DNA of 64,000 nucleotides from DSVQ01 sp964484765 (GTDB taxonomy: Bacteria; Planctomycetota; Planctomycetia; Planctomycetales; Planctomycetaceae). The translations under genes were made by a program, and so were the position numbers. The stretch covers positions 62,001-126,000 of the forward strand of contig CAZAGI010000005.1 of assembly GCA_964484765.1 (NCBI GenBank). Direction: 5' to 3'. Shown here one piece after another: positions 8,300 through 17,425 of the stretch. The first letter of the stretch is position 1, and each line of letters starts with the position of its first letter. The notes below the pieces were generated by a model. It saw only the letters and a program-made list of their open reading frames with translations, had not been told where the DNA came from and made no database searches.

Positions 8300-9637
8300 A
8301 TGCTTGCCATCACCGATGAGATCGATCGCATTCTGCCCTATGGGTTGACGGGGAGCGTTACGCGCATCGTGGGGCTGACGGCGGCGGTCGCGGGGTTTCC
8401 GGCGCCGCTGGGGGCCATTGCCCGGCTCGAGCGCGAGCACGGCGGGCCGATTGAAGCTGAAGTCGTGGGCTTTCAGGAACAGGAAACCTTGCTGCTGGCG
8501 TATGGCGAACTCGCCGGAGTGCGCCGCGGGACGCGCTGCCATCTCGTGCAGTCGACTCCCGGCGCCCGTGTCGGCGACGCGCTCTTGGGCCGGGTGTTGA
8601 ATAGCCGCGGACGATTCATTGATGGATTACCACCGGCGGTGTTGCCGCATCGCGTGAGTCTGCATCCTTCTCCGATCGCACCGTTGTCGCGGCCGCGAAT
8701 CACCGCGCCGCTGGGGACAGGCGTCCGCGCAATCGACGGGTTGTTGACATGCGGTCGCGGGCAACGCTTGGGCATCTTCGCCGGAAGCGGCGTCGGCAAA
8801 AGCACGTTGCTCGGGCAAATCGCGCGCAGTACCACGGCCGATATCAATGTCGTCGTCCTCATCGGTGAACGAGGTCGCGAAGTCCGTGAGTTCATCGAAA
8901 AGGACCTCGGTCCCGAAGGACTGGCCCGCAGCGTGGTGATCGTCGCGACCGGCGATGATCCCGCGCTGTTGAGACTGCGTGCGGCGTACCTCGGCACCTC
9001 GGTCGCCGAGTATTTCCGTGATCAAGGCCGTGATGTCTTGTTGATGATGGACAGCGTCACGCGGTTCGCACTGGCCCAGCGTGAGATTGGTCTCGCCGCC
9101 GGCGAACCGCCCGCCACGCGCGGATATCCGCCAAGTGTGTTCGCGCTGTTGCCGCGACTGCTGGAGCGCAGCGGCCGTACCGAGACAGGGAGCATCACCG
9201 GGTTCTACACCGTGCTGGTCGAAGGGGATGACACCAACGAGCCCATTGCTGACGCGGTGCGCGGGATTCTCGACGGACACTTTGTGCTGTCACGGAAACT
9301 CGCTCAGCAGGCTCACTTCCCGGCGATCGATGTGCTGATGAGCATCTCGCGACTGATGTCGGAACTGGCGTCCGATGAACACCGCAAGGCGGCCCAATCA
9401 ATCCGGCAGCTCCTTGCCGCGTATCAGCAGTCGGAAGACCTGATCAACATCGGTGCCTACGCGTCGGGAACGAATGCCACGACCGATGCCGCGATCAACA
9501 TGCGCGCGCCGATCCAGAATTACCTGCAACAGCGCACCGACGAAAAAGTCACCTTGGACATCGCCCGCGACGGTTTGGTGCGATTGGCAAACCTGCGCGA
9601 AGGATTGACCCGCAAACCGGTGACTGACGCCGCGTGA
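8300..9637 (+). CDS. fliI: Flagellar export ATPase FliI
   Basis: A 445-residue F1-beta-like ATPase that energises type III flagellar export at the cytoplasmic face. Walker A is AGSGVGKS at 161-168 and Walker B is DVLLMMDS at 245-252. The family block PATRGYPPSVFALLPRLLER lies at 271-290, followed by GSITGFYTVLVEGDD. Length matches FliI (about 440-460) rather than the longer F1 beta subunit. ATG 8300 was chosen because upstream codons lie inside the inverted repeat and do not match the family. It leads fliJ by 10 bases, the usual partner order. Start context lacks a clear Shine-Dalgarno site. Confidence 0.95.
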   Translation: MLAITDEIDRILPYGLTGSVTRIVGLTAAVAGFPAPLGAIARLEREHGGPIEAEVVGFQEQETLLLAYGELAGVRRGTRCHLVQSTPGARVGDALLGRVLNSRGRFIDGLPPAVLPHRVSLHPSPIAPLSRPRITAPLGTGVRAIDGLLTCGRGQRLGIFAGSGVGKSTLLGQIARSTTADINVVVLIGERGREVREFIEKDLGPEGLARSVVIVATGDDPALLRLRAAYLGTSVAEYFRDQGRDVLLMMDSVTRFALAQREIGLAAGEPPATRGYPPSVFALLPRLLERSGRTETGSITGFYTVLVEGDDTNEPIADAVRGILDGHFVLSRKLAQQAHFPAIDVLMSISRLMSELASDEHRKAAQSIRQLLAAYQQSEDLINIGAYASGTNATTDAAINMRAPIQNYLQQRTDEKVTLDIARDGLVRLANLREGLTRKPVTDAA

Positions 9638-9647
9638 GAAGTGAACC

Positions 9648-10142
9648 ATGCCGCGTTTTCAGTTTCGTCTGCAGTCCTTGTTGAATTACCGCGAGAGCCG
9701 GCGGGATCGCGTGCGGCAGTATCTCGCGCAAATGCTGGTGAAAGACCAGGAGCTCGAAGCCCAGCGCCAGGACATTCTCGACGAACGCACTGCCGTACTG
9801 GCGGAGATGCAACAACTCCAGCAGGCCGTCACGCTGAATGTGGATCAAGCCGCGGCTCGGCGATTTCATGCCGGCCAACTCACGATTCAGGCGGAGATTG
9901 TTGCGCAACAGCGCCAACGACTTGGGGAACAGATCGCGCAGTGTCGGGAAGCCCTCGTCAAAGCGGATCAGAACGTGAAAGTGCTCGAGCAACTTCACGA
10001 AAAACAATTGGCCGAGTTTTCGGCGACGGACGAACAACGGCAATCGAAACAGCGTGAGGATGCCTGGCAAGCCGGGAAGCTCGCGCAAGCCGTGTGGCAA
10101 CGAATGGATGTCTCTCCTGAGTTTCCGTCCGGCGAGGAATAA
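9648..10142 (+). CDS. fliJ: Flagellar export protein FliJ
   Basis: A 164-residue, almost wholly alpha-helical coiled-coil protein, beginning with the FliJ-type phrase FQFRLQSLLNYRESRRDRVRQ and rich in Gln, Glu, Arg and Leu heptads. In known systems FliJ inserts into the FliI hexamer like the F1 gamma stalk and couples it to the export gate. Sequence alone is weak for such coiled coils; the length and the position directly after fliI carry the call. Confidence 0.85.
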   Translation: MPRFQFRLQSLLNYRESRRDRVRQYLAQMLVKDQELEAQRQDILDERTAVLAEMQQLQQAVTLNVDQAAARRFHAGQLTIQAEIVAQQRQRLGEQIAQCREALVKADQNVKVLEQLHEKQLAEFSATDEQRQSKQREDAWQAGKLAQAVWQRMDVSPEFPSGEE

Positions 10143-10205
10143 TCGACCACAGTTTTCCCAGGTGTTCAGCCGAGGGCGCACACACGTAGTGCGAAGGAAT
10201 AAGGC

Positions 10206-10889
10206 ATGATTCGAATACTAATGGTCCTCATCGGCGTCGTCAGTTCGGTGATTGTGATGGCGGAATTGCTTGCCGCGACAATGCTGTGGACGCGCGGTTC
10301 GCTGACCAAGCAAAGCCTGAAGGAAATCCGGGTCGCGCTTAGTTCCCCCGCGGCAAAAGCGGCTGCCGAAGCGGAGGCAACGGCGGATTCTGCCGCCGCG
10401 CCGACGCCTTCGTCAAAAGAAATCCAGGACAGTCGCGTTGGCCGCGTGCTCGATCTCGACGCCCGCGAGAATGAATTGCAATTGCTGAAGCGGTTGACCA
10501 CGGATTTAGCGAATCAGTTGATTTCCGAGCGTCAGGCGTTCGATCAATTAAAAGAGACGTTCCGCAAGGATTTAAACGACCAGGTTACCAAAGCAACAAG
10601 TGACGCCGTCGAGCAATCGCGTGCGATCTTGCTGGCGTCACCCCCGGAGGAAGCCGTCCAACGATTGATGGGCCTGACGTTGGAAGAAGACGTGGAACTG
10701 ATGCGCGGACTGCCGGAGAAATCCATCGCCCGCATTTTGCAATCCTTTCAACGCGATATGAAATTCGCCGAACGCGGCCAAGAGATTTTCGAGGCCCTGT
10801 ATCACGGATCACCGACTGTTCCCCTGCTGAACGCCACCGAATCTCGTATTGATGAAGCGGCTGCTGCGACAGGACGTCGAGGCGGCTGA
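10206..10889 (+). CDS. MotE-like flagellar membrane-anchored coiled-coil protein
   Basis: A 227-residue protein with one N-terminal transmembrane segment (residues 5-27), an Ala-rich linker, a coiled coil (about 75-135), and a compact helical end (LLASPPEEAVQRLMGLTLEEDVELMRGLPEKSIARILQSF). That end resembles the MgtE-N-like domain found in MotE, FliG and related proteins. MotE proteins are periplasmic or membrane chaperones of the stator and hook regions and are commonly encoded between fliJ and fliK. The residue pattern and place support MotE-like, not a firm orthologue. AAGGAATAAGG precedes the ATG closely. It is 9 bases from fliK. Confidence 0.65.
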   Translation: MIRILMVLIGVVSSVIVMAELLAATMLWTRGSLTKQSLKEIRVALSSPAAKAAAEAEATADSAAAPTPSSKEIQDSRVGRVLDLDARENELQLLKRLTTDLANQLISERQAFDQLKETFRKDLNDQVTKATSDAVEQSRAILLASPPEEAVQRLMGLTLEEDVELMRGLPEKSIARILQSFQRDMKFAERGQEIFEALYHGSPTVPLLNATESRIDEAAAATGRRGG

Positions 10890-10898
10890 GGAAGCCGC

Positions 10899-13208
10899 AT
10901 GGACGTTCTTGAAACAGCACGAATCGATTTCTTCCCGGTCTCGACGTCTGTGAATGCGTCGGCCCCGGAAGCCAGCACCAATTCCGCGGTCCCCGGCGAC
11001 TTCGCTCAAGCGCTCGCGCAGGTGCCCGAACCAGTCGATCCGGCAGCAGTCGCGCCGGTGACCACCGCCCTGGTGACCACGGCAACCGCTGTTCCTGAAA
11101 TTGCCGCGGACGCCCAGTCTGAAACCACAGTCGACTGGACTGCAGCGATTCCGTGGACAACCACGGTCTTGCCACCCGTGGTCGATCTGTCGAATACCGT
11201 TTCAGAAACGACGACAACGATCGCTCCGAGCGGAACTGTCGACGCAAGCGGTGCCGCTCAGTCGAACCCTTCCACACCACCTCCGGCTCCGACCGGCATC
11301 ATCAAAGTGTTGGCTCAGAACCATCGTTTCCAATTGTCGTCACGTCAACACGGCATTGAACGGAGTGAACTGCCAGAGATCGCGCTGGCTGGGCTCGCGG
11401 ACTCGTCGTTTGTCCTGAATCCATTTCTGCAACAGTTGTCAGTGACAGGACCAGCGACTTCCGGTTGTGTCACGACGGAATGGGAAACGTTGACCGTCAC
11501 GCCCAGCGCGGATGAGCCGCAGTCACAACCTCTCGTGACAATGCCGACGGCGCCCCACGCCGATGCGGTACCGCCACTTCCGCCGTTGCCTTCCTTTATT
11601 GTCTATACGCTTCCGCCGCCGGCACCGCTCGATTCATCACCACCGGTCACACCGGTCCTCATCAGTGCTCCGATTCCGGCCGCGACAACGGTTCCCGTGG
11701 CAGTAGCACCAACGCTGGAAACGGTTCCGAAACCGCGGATTACCGTGCAGACATCGCCGCGATCTTCAACAATCACGCCGATCGATCATTTCGAACAAGC
11801 GGTTGCGCCCACGACATCGTTGTTGATTTCGCCAGCGGAGCACACCACCGCGTTGCCACAACAGTTTGCCGCGCCGGAACGAGCAGCGCCAGTTAACCCG
11901 CTGCCGGCATTTCGCGAGCAACCAGCGGGGACCAACCCGAATCCAACGATGTTGGCAACTCCACCTGCGATGCCAACACCGCAGTCGCTTGCGCCGACGA
12001 CGCACAACACCATCGAACAACACGAAGTGGTGACACCGGCCGTGTCACCCGCGACGGACCATGCGTCGACAACAGCGGCGAAAAAACTGACAAATGAAGC
12101 CCCGACGATACCCGTCATCGCACCGGCACCACGTCGGGTGTTACTGCCGACCCCGAAAGCGCGACCCAAGGCAGCCGACGACCCGGTTCCACAGGTCGAG
12201 TCACTTGCCGCCGTACCGTTGCCACCGTTTCCCAACAACACGGTGATCGACGCGGCGACGGAAGTCACAGCACCGACGCCGACACTCCCGGCATCGGCAG
12301 CGGTGACGGCGGGGTCTTCGCCGGTTAATGCTAATGTCACCGCCGACGCTCCCATGATGGAGACCATGCCATCACCGGAAATGCCCGTCAAGCCGGTGCG
12401 AACCGCGCCAGTGGACGCCACGACGACATCGGCGCTGCCGACTTCCGATAAGACATCACGCCCAGACAGCGAGACGGATTCAAAAGGGATCCACCGGGCA
12501 CCGGTGGCCAGTCGTCCTGCCCGCAATCATTCAACCGTTGATACCCCCGTGACAAGGACGGATGGTGTCGCATCGGTTTCAGACAACCACTCCGCTCCGA
12601 ACGATGGGCCGTCGCCATCGGTGGAAGCCTCCTTCACCGTGCGAACGGAACATACACTCGTCTCGGCCCCCGCGCTCGATTTTGGCGATCCCGTCCCGAT
12701 CCAATCTTCGGCGCAACTCGTCCAGCGTCTGGGAGACGCGATCGGCTTCGCGCGCGAATCCGGGCAGCATCTTTCGATTCGTGTCATGCCGCCGCAATTT
12801 GGCCCCATCGTGGTGGAAGTGCGGATTCATGGCGGCGAGATGTCGGCCCGTGTGGAAACGCATTCGGCAGTCGCTCAGCAGATGATTACCGATCATTTGC
12901 CGCAATTGCATGAAAGTCTGGCGGCCCGGGGAGCTACGCTCGATCGGATTGACATCATTCCTGTCGAAAACCGCGTCGTCGAGCGCTCATCCGTCAGCGA
13001 TCGCGGTCCGGGCGAAAGGGAATCGACCGGCGGCGCGTGGGTCTCCACCGGAACGTCGGAGCGGCAGGGAGCCGAACCGCAAGATTCAAACCGCAGACGG
13101 CCGCCGCAACCGCAACCGGCGGCCCTTGTCGAAGCACTTCCGCCGGCTGTCGCGCCTTCCGCAAGCGGGCGCCCCGTCGAATTACAAGCACTCAACGTCC
13201 GCGTTTGA
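10899..13208 (+). CDS. fliK: Flagellar hook-length control protein FliK
   Basis: A 769-residue protein: about 600 residues of Pro/Thr/Ala/Val-rich extended sequence followed by the conserved Flg_hook domain at about 606-690 (LSIRVMPPQFGPIVVEVRI, then VETHSAVAQQMITDHLPQLHESLAARG) and a disordered tail. FliK is exported during hook growth, measures hook length with its extended part, and switches FlhB specificity through the C-terminal domain. E. coli FliK is 375 residues, so this ruler is about twice as long. The low-complexity linker is a single open frame with no sign of a frameshift. GAGGAAG lies just before the ATG. Confidence 0.9.
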   Translation: MDVLETARIDFFPVSTSVNASAPEASTNSAVPGDFAQALAQVPEPVDPAAVAPVTTALVTTATAVPEIAADAQSETTVDWTAAIPWTTTVLPPVVDLSNTVSETTTTIAPSGTVDASGAAQSNPSTPPPAPTGIIKVLAQNHRFQLSSRQHGIERSELPEIALAGLADSSFVLNPFLQQLSVTGPATSGCVTTEWETLTVTPSADEPQSQPLVTMPTAPHADAVPPLPPLPSFIVYTLPPPAPLDSSPPVTPVLISAPIPAATTVPVAVAPTLETVPKPRITVQTSPRSSTITPIDHFEQAVAPTTSLLISPAEHTTALPQQFAAPERAAPVNPLPAFREQPAGTNPNPTMLATPPAMPTPQSLAPTTHNTIEQHEVVTPAVSPATDHASTTAAKKLTNEAPTIPVIAPAPRRVLLPTPKARPKAADDPVPQVESLAAVPLPPFPNNTVIDAATEVTAPTPTLPASAAVTAGSSPVNANVTADAPMMETMPSPEMPVKPVRTAPVDATTTSALPTSDKTSRPDSETDSKGIHRAPVASRPARNHSTVDTPVTRTDGVASVSDNHSAPNDGPSPSVEASFTVRTEHTLVSAPALDFGDPVPIQSSAQLVQRLGDAIGFARESGQHLSIRVMPPQFGPIVVEVRIHGGEMSARVETHSAVAQQMITDHLPQLHESLAARGATLDRIDIIPVENRVVERSSVSDRGPGERESTGGAWVSTGTSERQGAEPQDSNRRRPPQPQPAALVEALPPAVAPSASGRPVELQALNVRV

Positions 13209-13238
13209 CCGCGGAAAGCTGTTGAAGGATGAACGCCC

Positions 13239-13664
13239 ATGGCGAGCATATCTGAAATCAATGCCCTGTCGGCCACACAGAGCCAGGTGAAGATTGTCGA
13301 CAAAGACAAGACCGGCTTCGCGGGTTTAACGTCGAGCGATTTCATGAAGCTGCTGATTGCACAACTGCAGAATCAAGATCCGTCCAATCCGCTGGACAGC
13401 GATCAATTGCTCAATCAGGTGTCGCAGATGCGGAGCCTGCAAGCCAACCTGGAACTGGAATCGGCCCTTAAAGGTTTGACCTTGGGCCAGCAGTTGAGCA
13501 GCGCGTCATCGTTGATCGGCAAGACTGTAACGGCGGTCACCGGAACCAATCAGACGGAAGTGAACGGCGAAGTGGAAAGCGTTGTCGTGAAAGACGGCGC
13601 GGCCCTGCTGCGGATCAATGGTGCCGAGATTCCGATGAAAGATGTCACCGGCATCGCGGCATAG
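13239..13664 (+). CDS. flgD: Flagellar hook-assembly cap protein FlgD, short form
   Basis: A 141-residue protein with the diagnostic FlgD N-terminal block DFMKLLIAQLQNQDPSNPLDS (residues about 34-54) and the following NQVSQMRSLQANLELES. FlgD caps the growing hook and is released afterwards. At 141 residues it is much shorter than the ~230-residue E. coli protein and appears to lack the Fn3/tudor C-terminal domains, as in several other phyla. The ribosome site GAAGGA is well placed 10 bases before the ATG. It is the last gene of the flagellar run here; flgE and the filament genes are not in the window. Confidence 0.9.
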   Translation: MASISEINALSATQSQVKIVDKDKTGFAGLTSSDFMKLLIAQLQNQDPSNPLDSDQLLNQVSQMRSLQANLELESALKGLTLGQQLSSASSLIGKTVTAVTGTNQTEVNGEVESVVVKDGAALLRINGAEIPMKDVTGIAA

Positions 13665-13683
13665 TTCGCGCGCGGAGTGGTCA

Positions 13684-16600
13684 TTACCGTGACAACGGGC
13701 CTGCTTCTCGCATCGCCACGGGTTCATTGGGTTTGCTGACAGCTCCGGTAAGCGGTCCGTCGCCGTTCAGCGTGGAGGTCCCCAGCCCGACCGCGGATCG
13801 GCGCGTGAAGACATACGACGGCAGCACAAGGCTGTCGCAGTAGCTCGTGATTTTCTGCGTCAGATCGGTATCAAAAGCCTGCTGAATGGAATCACCCGGC
13901 TTGAGATGCTTGATGCCAAAGCCCAGGTTGTTCGACGTGCGGAAGTCTTTCAACCATAGAATCTCTTGGCCGCGGTGATATTTGACGGTCATCTCAAAAT
14001 TATTTTCCTGCACCGAGGTGACATTGGTCCGATCGCCGATTTTGCTGACCTGGAACGGTGTGCCCACCGTCGTCTTGGCGGCGACTTCAACGCGGATCTC
14101 GCCGCCGGTGCTGATGCTGACGCCGGTCCGTTCGACAGCCGCTTTCATCTTCTCCTGCACTTTTTGCGACAGATCGCTTTGCCAGGGGACGCTGGGAATG
14201 TTCATCGTCAGCGCGACTTGACCACCCGGCTGAACCAGGAGTTCGGGAGCCAGTTTGTTGGACGAGAGCGCCTGAGTCACCTTGGCTTCAGGCAAGGCTG
14301 CCGCCACGAGTTGCAGCGCCGGCACACGCTCTGATTTCGGCGCGCCATACCACAGCCGTCCGTCGAGAGAATTCTCGGCGATCACGCCGGCCGGTAGCTT
14401 GTAGGTCCACGCAACGGTCTTGGCATCGAGATCAAACAGTCCGAGCATGTACGGGTTTGTCGACGTCGGCCGGTGACGATCCGTGCCCACCAGCAAATGA
14501 TTATCGCCGCTCCAACGGAGCGTGGTCCCAGCGATCGGCGACGGGATTTCGGCACCGAGATTTCCCGTCTTGAGATCGGCGATGTAGAGGTAGTTGCCTC
14601 CTTTTTCCGAGATCAAAATTGCCAGCTGTTCGCCATTGGGATGAAATGCCAAGGCGACGACCGCACCCTGAATCACCACGGTTCCCCGGCCTTGACCAGT
14701 GCGGCCGTCGCGGATTTCGACGCCCTGCGACGTGGCGCACGCGATGTCTCGTTTCCCCGGCGAGACCGCGAAAACGTTGACATCGTCGATGGTATAACTG
14801 GGCTCGCATCCCGGCAGTTGCCAGCCGACAAGTTGGCGACCCAGGTTCGATGTCACGACATGCGTCGCATCCAGCAGTGCAGCGGTGCGAAGTTCCAGGT
14901 CGTCCTCATCAGCCACACCTTTGTAAGGACGAAAACCGACGACGTGCTTGCCGGTTCCGTCATAGAGATCGATCCGCCCTTTCGCATTGTGCGGTTTCAT
15001 CAGCACGGCGTTCTCGGCGACGCCGACGAGATCAGCGGAGAACGGGATTTCGATCGACGACTCCGCCTTCTTCGTCACCAGGTCGAACACGGCGACGCGG
15101 TTTTTCTCGGCAACAATCGGTCTTGGCAACACGATCGTTTCCACACCATTGCGACCACTGCGGAACCGCGTATCGGCGAAACTCAATTTCGCGTCTTTGA
15201 GGTTTTCCCCTTCGGCAACGCGGACGAATGCCTTGGGTGTGTTCCCACCCGTGAGGACAATGTCCCGGACATTCCCCGCGCCAGAAGTCAATGGCAACGG
15301 TGCGGTGTGAAGATCGGTCGGCAACGCCGGTGCCGGATCGGGCGACGCGCTCCAACTGGCAGCAGCGCGGGGGCGGCTGGCCGCGGTGTAATCCGTCGCC
15401 GAGAGCGGCGGCAGTTTCAAATCTTCCGGCAGGCCGCCTACCGCTGCCAGTGATGTTGCCCGCGCGATTTCTTCTTCGCTGATGGTCAACGATTTCAGCG
15501 TGCCTTTTTCGCGAGTGCCTTCAAATCCGGCAAGCAGATTGGAGCTGAGAGGACGGCGAATGGTGCGCGAAGCGACCTCGTTCTTGTCGAACGAGTAGAC
15601 GGTTTGTCGTTTCTGGCGATCGATCACGGCGATGCCATGGACAAGAAACCGCTTGCCATCCGGGAACCATTGCAGGCCGTACGATTGCGAATCGGGATTG
15701 TATTTTTCCTTCACGCCGGGCGTGGCGACGATGGTCTCGGCCAGCTTTCCGTCCGCCATGTTCCAAATGGTGATTTGCGTAACCGACTTGGAACCGCTGG
15801 CGTCCCAGACGCCGGCCAGCTGTGTGCCGTCGTGAGAGAACGCCAGATGGAAGAACTGAACATAGCCAGCATCCTTGGCTTGCTGAACCTGCAGTTCTCC
15901 GACGGATTTGCCAGTCTCCACTTCGTACAGCCGGACCCATCCCTTCAGGAATTCACTTTCCACGGCGAGGTATTTGCCGCCGGGGCTGTAGGCGGTTTTC
16001 TCTGGATAGGCGAATTGTTTATCGAGGTCAATTTCATAGAGTTGATCTCCCTTCGGCAGTTGCCAGACACGCATTTTGTCATGCACCGACGACAGCGCAA
16101 CCATGCGATCGCCGGGAACGATGGCCAGGGTGGCATAATTGAACGTCTTGGGATCGACGGCAAGCTGACCGAGAGCCCGCTTATTTTTGAGGTCGTAGAC
16201 ATTAATGCCGAACGTCTCGGACCAGGCGACATATTGGCCGCTGGGGCTGAGAGCGATTTCCCGCGAGGAGTAAAAGTCGACGCCGTTGAGCACACCGACC
16301 TTCTTGCCCGTGGCGAGATTCCAGAGATCGCGTTGCGACTTCTTGTCGCTGTTGTCGCCGACGAGGACAAACGGGCTGGGGACGACCGGGTAGAGAACGC
16401 TGGTGGCTTCGATCCGGCGGGCATTGATGGGAATATCAAACGAATCCGCCCACTCGGTCGGCAAGGGTTCCGCCGGTGGATCGGGCTGGGCGGTCCAACC
16501 AATGGGAGCCTGGGCGATGATGATTTCGCCATTGGCGGCCGCGGACGAATTGAAACCGTTGTTGGAGGCATTCGTGCTGCTGGCCGATTGTGCGGGAACG

Positions 16601-17049
16601 TTGCTGGACGTTGCCGGCGGCGTCGCCGTTGTATTGGGAATCGAAGCCGGGCTGACGGGGGGAACCGTGGGAACCTGACCTACGACCACTGGCGTCCCCG
16701 TCGGGGGCGGTGGATTCGGTGACGGAGCTCCGGCCGGCGGATTTCCCCCGGACATCAGCTTCGCCCCGACAAACAACACTACGCCACCGAGCAGAAGCAC
16801 GGCAATTCCGCCGCCGACGAGCAGTCCGATCATCGCGCCGGAGCCGGAAGTCTTTTTGCTGCGGCCGCGCTTGCCGCTGCCGCCTTTGCGGCGCGCGGGG
16901 CGATCATCAAGATCCAGCACGTCATCATCGTCGCCGCCGGGGACCGTCATGGCCGATCCGCAGGCCTTGCAGTTGACTTTCTTTCCGGCGAGGGAGTCGT
17001 TGAGTTTGTACTGCTTTCCGCAGATATCACATTCGACGGCAATCGTCAT
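13684..17049 (-). CDS. Zinc-ribbon, membrane-anchored beta-propeller (WD40-like) protein
   Basis: A 1121-residue protein. A zinc ribbon at the extreme N-terminus has Cys7, Cys10, Cys27 and Cys30 (ECDICGKQY and VNCKACG). A basic linker, one transmembrane helix at about 71-97, a Pro/Thr-rich stretch, and then about 850 residues of repeated short beta blades follow, with WD40-like phrases such as IALSPSGQYVAW, LAFSHDGTQLAGVWD and IWNMADGKLAE. The ribbon would be cytoplasmic and the propellers outside the membrane. This architecture recurs in planctomycetes and has no assigned function. The frame extends 51 codons upstream, but ATG 17049 starts the ribbon and follows a run of five Gs at good spacing. 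Confidence 0.75.
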   Translation of the reverse strand: MTIAVECDICGKQYKLNDSLAGKKVNCKACGSAMTVPGGDDDDVLDLDDRPARRKGGSGKRGRSKKTSGSGAMIGLLVGGGIAVLLLGGVVLFVGAKLMSGGNPPAGAPSPNPPPPTGTPVVVGQVPTVPPVSPASIPNTTATPPATSSNVPAQSASSTNASNNGFNSSAAANGEIIIAQAPIGWTAQPDPPAEPLPTEWADSFDIPINARRIEATSVLYPVVPSPFVLVGDNSDKKSQRDLWNLATGKKVGVLNGVDFYSSREIALSPSGQYVAWSETFGINVYDLKNKRALGQLAVDPKTFNYATLAIVPGDRMVALSSVHDKMRVWQLPKGDQLYEIDLDKQFAYPEKTAYSPGGKYLAVESEFLKGWVRLYEVETGKSVGELQVQQAKDAGYVQFFHLAFSHDGTQLAGVWDASGSKSVTQITIWNMADGKLAETIVATPGVKEKYNPDSQSYGLQWFPDGKRFLVHGIAVIDRQKRQTVYSFDKNEVASRTIRRPLSSNLLAGFEGTREKGTLKSLTISEEEIARATSLAAVGGLPEDLKLPPLSATDYTAASRPRAAASWSASPDPAPALPTDLHTAPLPLTSGAGNVRDIVLTGGNTPKAFVRVAEGENLKDAKLSFADTRFRSGRNGVETIVLPRPIVAEKNRVAVFDLVTKKAESSIEIPFSADLVGVAENAVLMKPHNAKGRIDLYDGTGKHVVGFRPYKGVADEDDLELRTAALLDATHVVTSNLGRQLVGWQLPGCEPSYTIDDVNVFAVSPGKRDIACATSQGVEIRDGRTGQGRGTVVIQGAVVALAFHPNGEQLAILISEKGGNYLYIADLKTGNLGAEIPSPIAGTTLRWSGDNHLLVGTDRHRPTSTNPYMLGLFDLDAKTVAWTYKLPAGVIAENSLDGRLWYGAPKSERVPALQLVAAALPEAKVTQALSSNKLAPELLVQPGGQVALTMNIPSVPWQSDLSQKVQEKMKAAVERTGVSISTGGEIRVEVAAKTTVGTPFQVSKIGDRTNVTSVQENNFEMTVKYHRGQEILWLKDFRTSNNLGFGIKHLKPGDSIQQAFDTDLTQKITSYCDSLVLPSYVFTRRSAVGLGTSTLNGDGPLTGAVSKPNEPVAMREAGPLSR

Positions 17050-17321
17050 GTCCAAGCCCCCTGACCGGCAATCGTCCGCAAATGGAATTGTGGAAGGAAC
17101 GAATTCGCGATGGGTTAACGCAACCGAACTTCTCGCATAATGCCTTGCCAATCTACGGTTCGCAATCCTTGTTCGGCCTTCTGGAGAAATCCGTGATCGC
17201 ACGGTTCCTCACACGAAAAATCCGGAAAGGGATGCAGAATTGCCCAAGTTGGTCGAAATTATCGCCCACTCTGTCGAGGGTGGTGGATCGCACATTCTGC
17301 GCTGGGCAGCGCAAAGAGATT

Positions 17322-17351
17322 TTGACGCCGGACCATTCGGCCCCTTATACT
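17322..17351 (+). promoter_or_regulatory. Sigma70-type promoter of the TPR gene
   Basis: TTGACG (17322-17327) and TATACT (17346-17351) with an 18-base spacer. Transcription would start near 17358, downstream of the earliest ATG in the frame at 17240, which excludes that ATG as the start from this promoter. Confidence 0.6.
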
Positions 17352-17425
17352 ATGTTTCGCTCGCGTTCTGGGGTGTCCATTTCCTTTCCCAGTCCCCCGG
17401 CCGAATGCGCTTCGGAGGCCGACCG

